Shown here: positions 47,994 to 55,218 of the stretch, in pieces
Numbering within the stretch: position 1 is the first letter of the stretch
Layout of the letters: each line of letters begins with the position of its first letter
NCBI GenBank assembly: GCA_017554385.1
Contig: JAFZIL010000036.1
Location: 1 to 64,000 of the forward strand
Length of the DNA: 64,000 bases
Direction of reading: 5' to 3'
DNA from: Prevotella sp.
Lineage (GTDB): Bacteria > Bacteroidota > Bacteroidia > Bacteroidales > Bacteroidaceae
Position numbers and translations under genes: made by a program
Notes under the pieces: model-generated
Seen by the model: only the letters and a program-made list of their open reading frames with translations
Told to the model about the DNA's origin: nothing
The model's database searches: none

Positions 47994-50900
47994 TTATTGA
48001 TTATTTGATTTTAAATATTTGTATAATATTTCTATCGGATGGACAGCCCTAACGCCTGTGCCGTCAAGGATCTGCTGTCGGCATGAAGTTCCTGGTGCAA
48101 CAATGAAAGTTGAGGTTTGAGATTTGAGACTTGAGATTTGAGAAACCTTTCTGATTTCAGGGAAAAGCACCATCTCACCAATGGCCAACGAGGTCTTGTA
48201 ATGCTCCTTCTCATAGCCGAAGGAACCTGCCATACCGCAACAGCCACTGGGAATCACGTTTACCTTAGCGTTAAGCAGTTGGCGTAGTACCTCTGCCATT
48301 ACCTCTACTCCTACCAACGCCTTCTGATGGCAATGACCGTGCAGGAAAATCTCAATGGATGCCTGTTCGAAGCTATCGCGTTTAATACGTCCTGCCTTAA
48401 TCTCACGAAGCAAGAATTCGTCGAACAACAGGCTATGCCTACCTAATTCTTTTGCATCATTTCGCAGTTCTGCAGGCACCAAGTCAGGATATTCGTCACG
48501 GAAGGAGAGGATGCACGAAGGTTCAAGACCAACAAGGCTGAGGGAGGAGGAAGGAGGAAGGAGGGAGAAGAGGCGTTTGACATTCTCTTCAGCGATATGT
48601 TTGGCGCGTTTCAGGCAGCCTTTGGAGATGGCAGCGCGACCGCTTTCCAAGAGATCAGGTATTTCCACCTGATAGCCCAACGAATTTAGCAGTCCTATGA
48701 AATGCTCTGCCAGTTCCGGTTCATGATGACGGGTAAACTCATCGAGGAACAGCAAAACAGACCCCACCCCGGCCCCACCCCTTGGATGGGAGATGAGTGT
48801 CGTAAGAGGTTTCATCTTTTGAAGTCTCGGTAGTTCTCTTTCTTCCGCAAACCCGATGACCTTTTTGATAAGTAGCGACGTGGGCTTCCATGTGACCATG
48901 AAGTTATAGAGTGGTCGTACATACTGTCCGATGGCTTCCATCTGTGCAGTCCTGGCAACCAACCATGAGCGCAGTGGCGTTCCATGCTGGTCGTAGTAAT
49001 GCTGTAGCAGTTCAGCTCTCAGTCGGGTCATGTCTACATTCGACGGACATTCACTCTTGCATCCTTTGCAGGCCAGACAGGAGTCAAGGACCTCCTTAAT
49101 AAGTGAAAAGTGAAGAGTGAAAAGTGAAGAGTGAAAAGTGAAAAGTGAAGAGTGAAGAGTGAAAAGTGAAGAATGAAGAGTGAACAGTGAAGAGTGAAGA
49201 GAGAAGAGTGAAGAATCACCACCGCGAGTGAGGACTTCGCGCAGTACATTGGCACGGGCACGGGTGGTCTTGAGTTCGTCGCGACTCACCTTATATGCAG
49301 GACACATCGTGCCACCAATAAGATTGCTTTTCCTGCAATCACCAGCACCATTACATTGTTCGATGGTACACATCAAGGCATGCGTCTGCGACTTGGCACC
49401 TGTAGCCCCAGGCGCATCACACTCGTCAAAAGCTGCTTTCCAATTAAAGTAGGTTTTATCTGTTCCGATAATCTTTTCCACAGCATACTGCTGATCTTCC
49501 TCGAATCGCAGCATCGAGTCCATCGGCAGCGTGTCTACAATCTTATGACGGTTCAACAGTCCGTCGGGGTCCCAGCACCGCTTCACCTGCCGCATCAGCT
49601 CGTAAGCCTCATCGCCATAGAGTAACGGGATAAACTCACCGCGCAACCTACCGTCACCATGTTCACCGCTGATGCTGCCTCGGTGTTTCTTTACCAACAG
49701 AGCTGTTTCGTGAGCAAGTGTGCGGAACAATGCCCTACCCTCTTTCGTCTTCAGATTGATGATCGGACGCAGGTGCAGTTCACCCGTGCTGATATGGCCG
49801 TAGAAGACGCATTTTGCACCGAGCCGGTCTAACAGCTGTCTGAAGTCCTTCATATACGCTGGCAGACGAGACGGTGCCACTGCCGTATCTTCAATCACGC
49901 CCATCGGCTTCGCGTCGCCCTTCATGCCACCAAGGATGCCAAGCCCTGCCTTGCGCAGGTTCCACACCTTGGCAACATCGGCTCCATAGACGCGGGTACA
50001 TCTATATATTAGTCCGCTGTTGAGCAAGTCCTGCTCCAAAGCGTCAGCCATGCTGTCAAGTTCTTCTCGTGTCTCAGCCCTTAACTCCGTTATGAGCAGT
50101 GCTGCAGGGTCGCCCTCTACGAAGAATCGGTTCTTCTGTTGTTCGACATTGCCCTTACTCAATTGCAGAATGTCACCATCCATCAGTTCAATGGCTGTTG
50201 GCTGATGTTTCAGTGCCACAAGATTTCCTTCGAAACTCTTCTCTAACGCATCGCAATGCCCACACACCACCATAATCTCCTTCGGTGGTAACACGTCGAG
50301 GCTCACCGTAATCTCTGTGATGAACGCCAGTGTTCCCTCACTACCAGCCAACAGCTTACAGAGGTTAATACTCCCCTCGCCCTTTGGAGAGGGGTTGGGG
50401 ATGAGGCTTTCTATCACTTCATCAATGGCATAGCCGCAACTTCTTCTTTGTAATTCCTTGTCAGGATAGTGCTCGGCAATGAGTCTCGTCGTCTTTTCAT
50501 CGAGGGCAAAGCGTATGAGCTGGGCGTAAATCTTTTCGATGAGTGATTCGTGATTCGCGCGAGCTGGCACAGGGCCTGCCCCTACACTCGCGTCGTGGCC
50601 TTCCCCTACATTTTCCCAGAACCTCTCGCCAAACCTCTCCTCTAATTCTTCAATTCTATAATTCTTAAATTCTTCAACGCTTCCATCGGCAAGCAGGCCT
50701 TTTGCAGCAATCACATGATGCCTCGTACTGCCATAGACGAGTGAGTGGGTGCCGCAGCTATTGTTGCCAAACATTCCTCCGATACAGCAACGGTTGCTCG
50801 TCGATGTCTCTGGACTGAAGAACAGGCCGTAAGGCTTCAAGGCAATGTTCAGCTCATCGCGAACCACGCCCGGCTGCACCCTCGCCCAACGTTCCTCAGC

Positions 50901-51149
50901 ATTGATCTCTAAGATCCTGTTCCAGTGTTTACTGATGTCTACAACGATACCGCTACCCACCACCTGGCCTGCCAGGGAAGTACCGCCAGCCCTTGGAATC
51001 AGGTCAACGCCCTTTTCCCTTGCCATCTGCATCAGTTCCCGCACGTCGTCTTCCGTTTCCGGATAGGCCACGCCATACGGTATCTCCCGATACACAGAGG
51101 CATCGGTAGCGTAGGCTATTTTATGCAGACTGTCTGTGAAGAGGTGCAT
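47994..51149 (-). CDS. FAD-linked oxidase / Fe-S protein (D-lactate dehydrogenase-like fusion)
   Basis: A 1051-residue fusion of an FAD-binding PCMH domain (about 20-250, VDLIPRAGGTSLAGQVVG), an FAD-oxidase C-terminal domain (about 270-560, GRLRGEFIPLLYG), two 4Fe-4S cysteine clusters (CTIEQCNGAGDCR and CLACKGCKSECPS) and cysteine-rich CCG domains at the end (GHCHQKALVG, PSGCCGMAGSFGYEKEHY). Such GlcD/GlpC-type proteins oxidise D-2-hydroxy acids such as D-lactate and pass electrons to the quinone pool. It looks about 100 residues longer than usual, because at least seven repeat elements are translated in frame. It lies four bases or more before the WbpB-like gene, but its function is not obviously linked to polysaccharide. 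Confidence 0.88.
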   Translation of the reverse strand: MHLFTDSLHKIAYATDASVYREIPYGVAYPETEDDVRELMQMAREKGVDLIPRAGGTSLAGQVVGSGIVVDISKHWNRILEINAEERWARVQPGVVRDELNIALKPYGLFFSPETSTSNRCCIGGMFGNNSCGTHSLVYGSTRHHVIAAKGLLADGSVEEFKNYRIEELEERFGERFWENVGEGHDASVGAGPVPARANHESLIEKIYAQLIRFALDEKTTRLIAEHYPDKELQRRSCGYAIDEVIESLIPNPSPKGEGSINLCKLLAGSEGTLAFITEITVSLDVLPPKEIMVVCGHCDALEKSFEGNLVALKHQPTAIELMDGDILQLSKGNVEQQKNRFFVEGDPAALLITELRAETREELDSMADALEQDLLNSGLIYRCTRVYGADVAKVWNLRKAGLGILGGMKGDAKPMGVIEDTAVAPSRLPAYMKDFRQLLDRLGAKCVFYGHISTGELHLRPIINLKTKEGRALFRTLAHETALLVKKHRGSISGEHGDGRLRGEFIPLLYGDEAYELMRQVKRCWDPDGLLNRHKIVDTLPMDSMLRFEEDQQYAVEKIIGTDKTYFNWKAAFDECDAPGATGAKSQTHALMCTIEQCNGAGDCRKSNLIGGTMCPAYKVSRDELKTTRARANVLREVLTRGGDSSLFSLHSSLFTLHSSLFTLHSSLFTFHSSLFTLHFSLIKEVLDSCLACKGCKSECPSNVDMTRLRAELLQHYYDQHGTPLRSWLVARTAQMEAIGQYVRPLYNFMVTWKPTSLLIKKVIGFAEERELPRLQKMKPLTTLISHPRGGAGVGSVLLFLDEFTRHHEPELAEHFIGLLNSLGYQVEIPDLLESGRAAISKGCLKRAKHIAEENVKRLFSLLPPSSSLSLVGLEPSCILSFRDEYPDLVPAELRNDAKELGRHSLLFDEFLLREIKAGRIKRDSFEQASIEIFLHGHCHQKALVGVEVMAEVLRQLLNAKVNVIPSGCCGMAGSFGYEKEHYKTSLAIGEMVLFPEIRKVSQISSLKSQTSTFIVAPGTSCRQQILDGTGVRAVHPIEILYKYLKSNNQ
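48109..48143. repeat. Five heptamers inside the FAD oxidase gene
   Basis: GTTGAGG, TTTGAGA, TTTGAGA, CTTGAGA and TTTGAGA follow one another and encode part of SQISSLKSQTS near the C-terminus. Confidence 0.8.
48546..48573. repeat. Heptamer GGAGGAA array inside the FAD oxidase gene
   Basis: GGAGGAA, GGAGGAA, GGAGGGA and GAAGAGG encode the segment LFSLLPPSSS. Confidence 0.7.
48760..48790. repeat. G/C-rich palindrome-type repeat inside the FAD oxidase gene
   Basis: A CCCCACCCC-rich tract ending CCCTTGGATGGG, related to the palindromes at 1-113, is read in frame as SHPRGGAGVGSV. Confidence 0.7.
49103..49214. repeat. Sixteen tandem heptamers GTGAARA inside the FAD oxidase gene
   Basis: Sixteen contiguous 7-base units (mostly GTGAAAA or GTGAAGA, with ATGAAGA, GTGAACA and GAGAAGA variants) run for 112 bases. 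They encode the repetitive HSSLFTL stretch between the two Fe-S cysteine clusters. Because 7 is not a multiple of 3, loss or gain of one unit would shift the frame. Confidence 0.9.
50371..50403. repeat. G/C-rich palindrome inside the FAD oxidase gene
   Basis: CTCCCCTCGCCCTTTGGAGAGGGG and the following GTTGGGG are another copy of the palindrome class, read in frame as IPNPSPKGEGS. Confidence 0.75.
50551..50610. repeat. Repeat-like insert encoding GAGPVPAR in the FAD oxidase gene
   Basis: The segment with CGCGAGCTGGCACAGGGCCTGCCCC has a different composition from its surroundings and encodes DASVGAGPVPARANHES, which does not look like part of the FAD domain. Confidence 0.5.
50643..50674. repeat. 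Four octamers inside the FAD oxidase gene
   Basis: TAATTCTT, CAATTCTA, TAATTCTT and AAATTCTT encode part of EEFKNYRIEELEE. Confidence 0.75.
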
Positions 51150-51187
51150 TGATCTGTTTCGTTGGAAAATTATTTTTTTGCCATTTT

Positions 51188-51276
51188 TACTTACACTACT
51201 TACACTATCTTCGAAAACACCTGTATTTATTAGCGTTTCAGAGGTGTAAGTAACTTCAAAAATTGGTGTAGTTAGG
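51188..51276. repeat. TTACAC-rich flank on the 3' side of the VirE gene
   Basis: It contains TACTTACACTACTTACACTATC, then GGTGTAAGTAA and GGTGTAGTTAGG in inverted sense. The block at 53951-54034, on the other side of the VirE/DUF6078 pair, has the same organisation and orientation. It overlaps the VirE stop codon. Confidence 0.65.
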
Positions 51277-53359
51277 ATTTTTCTTTCACCAGATAGACAA
51301 CCCCCGTTCTGAGTCGCCTGCGCTGGATGCCCTCGATGTTGGAGATCATGCGACCGAAACGGCTGACACCCATCGCGTTAAGGCTGGAACCGACGAGGGT
51401 GCGTAGGCGTTCGTAGATGGCAGTCACAGAGAGCCATGTTCCTTCATCTTCATCCTGCACCATCTCGAAATGCTCATGGAAGTAATAAACAGCGGGAGGC
51501 ACCAACTGATAATCGCGGTTATGCGCCATGATGGCTTTCACCTCGTCGGCTTCAAAGTACCATTTCATCCGACGCTCCATCACAATCGTATAGGCCTGTC
51601 CGTAGAGAGCCTCATAGTTTGGCTGGTAGTCGGTGTTCACGGGAGCCGTCAGTTGCACGCAGATGAAGCGTCGGCTGCCCGTCGGGTCGCTCAGCACGTT
51701 CGTGTCGTTGGTCGTGGCGATAAACGAGGCATAGCGTTTGAACTCTTCGACATGCTTGCCATACGGACGCTTGATCTTTACGCTGGGCAACTGGATGACA
51801 TTCTTCAGGAATCCCTCCTGCACCTTCGGGCTGATCTGGTTGAACTCGTCGAGGTTGATGAGCAGGAAGTTGTGCATGGCCTGCAGCGTGGACCGCTTCT
51901 CGCTGACGTCGAGGTTTTCCAGGAAACCCCAGCTCAGTTCACGTGGCAGGATCATCCTACAGAAAGAAGTCTTGCCGTCGCCCTGCGGCGAGATGAGCAG
52001 CGGAACGATGGCATTGCCATATTCCTGACGGGGCATCATCCACTGTGCGACCATCGACACGAACCATTTCTTGAACCACGACTCCCACTGCGGAATGTCG
52101 CAGGACACCTGACGGGCCAGCATGGCGATATGGTCGGTCTTGCCATCCCAAGCTTTCGACACCTTTATGAGATAGTCCTCAATGGGGTCGCTCTTACGTA
52201 TCATATCGGAGTGAACATAGCGGCGCACGTCTTTATCTCTCACGTCAAGGTTGGAGAGGCGTGCCTGCAAGGTAATGCCGTTGATGGCATTCTCGTCGCA
52301 AGGCTGCCAGTCTTGTACCCAGGTATTGTTGGGACGATACTCCGTATAGCCCATCACCGTATTGTAGCGGAACACGTAGCGGGTTTTCAGGAAGCTGATC
52401 AGCTGCCTTGTCTCCCTGCTCGTCATCTCGCCGGGCGCTTTTCGTTTAGGCTTCTCCTCTGCGTAGACGGCCGAGACAATAGCGCGGAAGTTATACTCAT
52501 CGTATGTTTTCTCATAGATATGATGGTTGCGAATGTGCAGGAACGCCTCTTCCTCGGGCATGCCCGACAGGCAGAGTCTCCGTGCCAGTTCCGTGATATA
52601 GGCATCCTGCCACTGCGACTCAATGACATCGCTAGTTTCTTCGTAGGCCTCCTCGACAGCACGGCGGTACATCAGCTCGTAGTCACCATAAAGTTCAATG
52701 TCCACCTCTCGCTGCTCGACTTCGGCTTCGCCTTCCGCTGCCGGTCCACCTGTAGCCATCCTGGCGTCGACGCTGAGCGGCGTGGCCTCGGGGTGATAGT
52801 AGGGCTCTTCGTCAAGCGGCATCAGGAATCCACTTCTCGCATGAACAGCCTGACGGTCAATAGGTTTCGGAAGCATGCCGCCATAGATGCTAAAAGCCAC
52901 GTCGTATGCTCTCTGGCAGAAGCCATCCAATTCCGCATCCGTCATCGGCACCTCAACTCCTTTCCTTGCCACCGCGACAAGTATCTCCACACTGCGTCCG
53001 TCGGCTCCCTTGAAGGCGGCAAAGGTGGTCGGAAGGATTTTCGAGCTCTCTTTCACAGCCTCAATATCCTCCTGATGCACCAGTCCTGCCACATGCAGCC
53101 ATACCAGACCGTTGAAAGCCACCGTCTTCAGGTTGCCGTTCTCGGTCTTCGACAGCTCTACCGACGGACATACGCGGGCAATCTTCGTCTCATAGCCACT
53201 CCCTTTGATATGGCCAGTCATCGCTACATATCCTCGCAGAGAGGCAATATCACCGGCTTTAGTGTCGGCCAACATGCGCTTCATCAGCCATTCAGCCGTC
53301 TTCAAGCTGAGGCGAAGCACACCATTCTTATCAGTTCTAACTATCGATAGTTTCATCAT
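51272..53359 (-). CDS. VirE/VapE-family P-loop ATPase with N-terminal BT4734-like region
   Basis: A 695-residue protein. The N-terminal region (about 1-200) resembles the BT4734/VirE-N part of Bacteroidales replication-type proteins. The C-terminal half (about 390-600) is a VirE superfamily helicase-like ATPase, with Walker A in LLISPQGDGKTSFCRMIL near residue 460, Walker B in FLLINLDEFNQ and a sensor-like SFIATTNDTNVLSDPTGSRRF. A winged-helix-like DUF3874 end follows. Phage and plasmid relatives act as primase-helicases for DNA replication. In Bacteroidales such genes often sit next to capsule loci. Six 22-base repeats lie directly upstream, in the position of iterons. Confidence 0.85.
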   Translation of the reverse strand: MMKLSIVRTDKNGVLRLSLKTAEWLMKRMLADTKAGDIASLRGYVAMTGHIKGSGYETKIARVCPSVELSKTENGNLKTVAFNGLVWLHVAGLVHQEDIEAVKESSKILPTTFAAFKGADGRSVEILVAVARKGVEVPMTDAELDGFCQRAYDVAFSIYGGMLPKPIDRQAVHARSGFLMPLDEEPYYHPEATPLSVDARMATGGPAAEGEAEVEQREVDIELYGDYELMYRRAVEEAYEETSDVIESQWQDAYITELARRLCLSGMPEEEAFLHIRNHHIYEKTYDEYNFRAIVSAVYAEEKPKRKAPGEMTSRETRQLISFLKTRYVFRYNTVMGYTEYRPNNTWVQDWQPCDENAINGITLQARLSNLDVRDKDVRRYVHSDMIRKSDPIEDYLIKVSKAWDGKTDHIAMLARQVSCDIPQWESWFKKWFVSMVAQWMMPRQEYGNAIVPLLISPQGDGKTSFCRMILPRELSWGFLENLDVSEKRSTLQAMHNFLLINLDEFNQISPKVQEGFLKNVIQLPSVKIKRPYGKHVEEFKRYASFIATTNDTNVLSDPTGSRRFICVQLTAPVNTDYQPNYEALYGQAYTIVMERRMKWYFEADEVKAIMAHNRDYQLVPPAVYYFHEHFEMVQDEDEGTWLSVTAIYERLRTLVGSSLNAMGVSRFGRMISNIEGIQRRRLRTGVVYLVKEKS

Positions 53360-53378
53360 TAATACTTAATTACATTTG

Positions 53379-53510
53379 TCCCAGGGGGTGGGACGGTTCT
53401 TCCCAGGGGGTGGGACGGTTCTTCCCAGGGGGTGGGACAATTCTTCTCAGGGGTTGGGACAATTCTTCTCAGGGGTTGGGACTGTCCGTTACAGGGGTTG
53501 GGGCATCCGC
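53379..53510. repeat. Six tandem 22-base iteron-like units upstream of VirE
   Basis: Units start at 53379, 53401, 53423, 53445, 53467 and 53489 with form TCCCAGGGGGTGGGACGGTTCT. Units 1-2 are identical; later ones drift (TCTCAGGGGTTGGGACAATTCT and so on). Each of the first three has the inverted repeat TCCCA-GGGGG-TGGGA. The array starts 20 bases before the VirE ATG and ends inside the last 14 codons of the DUF6078 gene. Confidence 0.9.
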
Positions 53511-53948
53511 ACAGACCTTTGTAAAGTCGTATGATTCAACATATTCGTCAAAGACAGGAGCATCATTCACCCCATGCTTTTGCATCATGTTCGCAATCAT
53601 CTGCTGTTGTTCAGGATTCAGCCACCGTTCGCCGTCCCTGTAGCGATAGTAGGTGCCCTTACTCTTGAAAAAAGCCGTCAGATCCTCGCGAATTTCATGT
53701 TGTGCGTACTTGTTTTCGATATTCTTGAAAAGGCCTTTGAAGCCCCGTGCCATCCGCACTTTCTCTGCCTTCTGGAAGTACTGGCATTTTCCGTCCTTCA
53801 TTGCCGTCGGCAGCACACACGGCCACCGGGTAATCTTCTCTGGTACCTCAACAAAGGCTATATGCCGCAAGCACTCTCCTGCAAGTCCACATTGGCTGTT
53901 GCCGCACAGCGGCCACCATTCAGGTATTTGTTCAAAATCTATCATCAA
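53469..53948 (-). CDS. DUF6078-like cysteine-rich protein paired with VirE
   Basis: A 159-residue protein with an N-terminal cysteine cluster (LCGNSQCGLAGECLRH, then RWPCVL and GKCQYF) that could bind zinc, followed by a helical part (about 65-130: KVRMARGFKGLFKNIEN, GTYYRYRDGERWLNPEQQ). It resembles the DUF6078 family of Bacteroidales, of unknown function. The last 14 residues (CADAPTPVTDSPNP) are encoded by the 22-base repeat array. It is directly upstream of the VirE gene on the same strand. Either of the first two ATGs (53948, 53945) could be used. Confidence 0.7.
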   Translation of the reverse strand: MMIDFEQIPEWWPLCGNSQCGLAGECLRHIAFVEVPEKITRWPCVLPTAMKDGKCQYFQKAEKVRMARGFKGLFKNIENKYAQHEIREDLTAFFKSKGTYYRYRDGERWLNPEQQQMIANMMQKHGVNDAPVFDEYVESYDFTKVCADAPTPVTDSPNP

Positions 53949-53950
53949 TT

Positions 53951-54034
53951 CTACTTACACCAACTACACCTCTACTTACACCACCTAAACCGCTATTAAT
54001 CAGTCCATTACACGACGGTGTAAGCAGTGTAGGT
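53951..54034. repeat. TTACAC-rich flank on the 5' side of the DUF6078 gene
   Basis: TACTTACACC, AACTACACC, TACTTACACC and then inverted GGTGTAAGCAGTGTAGG lie in the 130-base gap before wecB. It matches the organisation of the block at 51188-51276. Confidence 0.65.
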
Positions 54035-54078
54035 AAAAATTAAAAATTTTATTTTCTAAACGACACAATATTACTTCC

Positions 54079-55218
54079 TCAATAGTTTCGAATAGTTTCC
54101 AATATCTGTTCTGCTGCCCTGCCATTCCCAAATATTTTCGGGAATCTTACTGTTTTGTTCGTTAGTTGCTGATATGCTTCAACGATTCTATTGTAGTCAG
54201 CATCTGCAATGATACCGGCACCATGCTGTACGATCTCAACCCATTCCGTCTCGGGACGCAGAATGACACATGGCCTCTCAAAGAAAAACGATTCTTTCTG
54301 TACTCCGCCACTATCGGTCATCACCAAGCGGGCATTTCGTTCCAATTCTATGATTTCAAAGAAAGAGGCAGGTGGAATCATCCTAACCCGTGTAGATGAC
54401 AACAGACGGTTATATACTGTTGAATATAAATTCAATGGAAGCAGCTTCTTTGTTCTCGGATGCAAAGGCAGAATCACATCAATGCCATCTTGCTCTGAAA
54501 TATCAAGCAATGCACGGAATATGTTTGTCAGCCGTTCTTTATCATCCGTGTTATTATCCCGATGGATGGTGGCGAGCACGTATCCTTCAGGCATTAGTTC
54601 AAGCTGATTGATGATGTCGCAACGCTCCTTGGCCAACCCACAGTAGTAGAGACTATTGTCATACATTACGTCGCCACTATTCACTACCAACCGCTTTTTA
54701 CCATTCTTGAAACGGGCTTCTGACTTGAAGAAGCCCTCTTCACGCAAATTATTCATACCCGTCTCCGTTGGAGGGAACAGAATACTTGACAGCTGGTCGC
54801 ACACTATCCGGTTCACTTCCTCAGGCATGGCCATGTTATGTGAGCGCAGTCCCGCCTCTACATGGAAGATAGGCACATGAAGTTTTGACGCAGCTACAGC
54901 GCCTGCCAACGTAGAGTTAGTATCACCATACAACAGGATTCCATCGAAACGATCTTCCAGCAACACCTCTTCGATACCGGCAATCATTTTCGCTGTCTGC
55001 TCACCATGCTTTCCTGAACCTACACCAAGGTTATAATCTGGCTGCGGGATACCCAGTTCATCAAAGAACACCTGCGACATGTTCTGATCATAGTGTTGTC
55101 CAGTATGCAGAATCTTTTCCTGAATGACATCAGGAAACACGTTTCTCACTGCTCGTGAGATGGCAGCTGCCTTAATAATCTGTGGACGAGCACCTATAAC
55201 GGTTAATATTCTGATCAT
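54079..55218 (-). CDS. wecB: UDP-N-acetylglucosamine 2-epimerase (non-hydrolysing)
   Basis: The 379-residue GT-B-fold epimerase interconverts UDP-GlcNAc and UDP-ManNAc, or acts on a related UDP-diacetamido uronate (WbpI-like). Seen are the N-terminal VIGARPQIIKAAAISRA, GDTNSTLAGAVAASKL, HVEAGLRSHNMAMPEEVNR and TDSGGVQKESFFFERP. Length and motif set are standard for the hydrolysis-free group. It overlaps the DUF354 gene by four bases and ends the right-hand polysaccharide gene block just before the VirE cassette. Confidence 0.93.
   Translation of the reverse strand: MIRILTVIGARPQIIKAAAISRAVRNVFPDVIQEKILHTGQHYDQNMSQVFFDELGIPQPDYNLGVGSGKHGEQTAKMIAGIEEVLLEDRFDGILLYGDTNSTLAGAVAASKLHVPIFHVEAGLRSHNMAMPEEVNRIVCDQLSSILFPPTETGMNNLREEGFFKSEARFKNGKKRLVVNSGDVMYDNSLYYCGLAKERCDIINQLELMPEGYVLATIHRDNNTDDKERLTNIFRALLDISEQDGIDVILPLHPRTKKLLPLNLYSTVYNRLLSSTRVRMIPPASFFEIIELERNARLVMTDSGGVQKESFFFERPCVILRPETEWVEIVQHGAGIIADADYNRIVEAYQQLTNKTVRFPKIFGNGRAAEQILETIRNY

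Noticed and set aside
49103-49214. CRISPR-like or protein-repeat domain
   Set aside because: Seven-base periodicity in DNA with no spacers; the peptide repeat follows from the DNA repeat rather than from a known protein fold.
51470-53350. 626-codon open frame antisense to the VirE gene
   Set aside because: Mirror frame of a real gene; composition is His/Arg/Leu-rich without domain motifs.
53379-53510. CRISPR array
   Set aside because: The 22-base units are directly contiguous with no spacers, and there are no cas genes.
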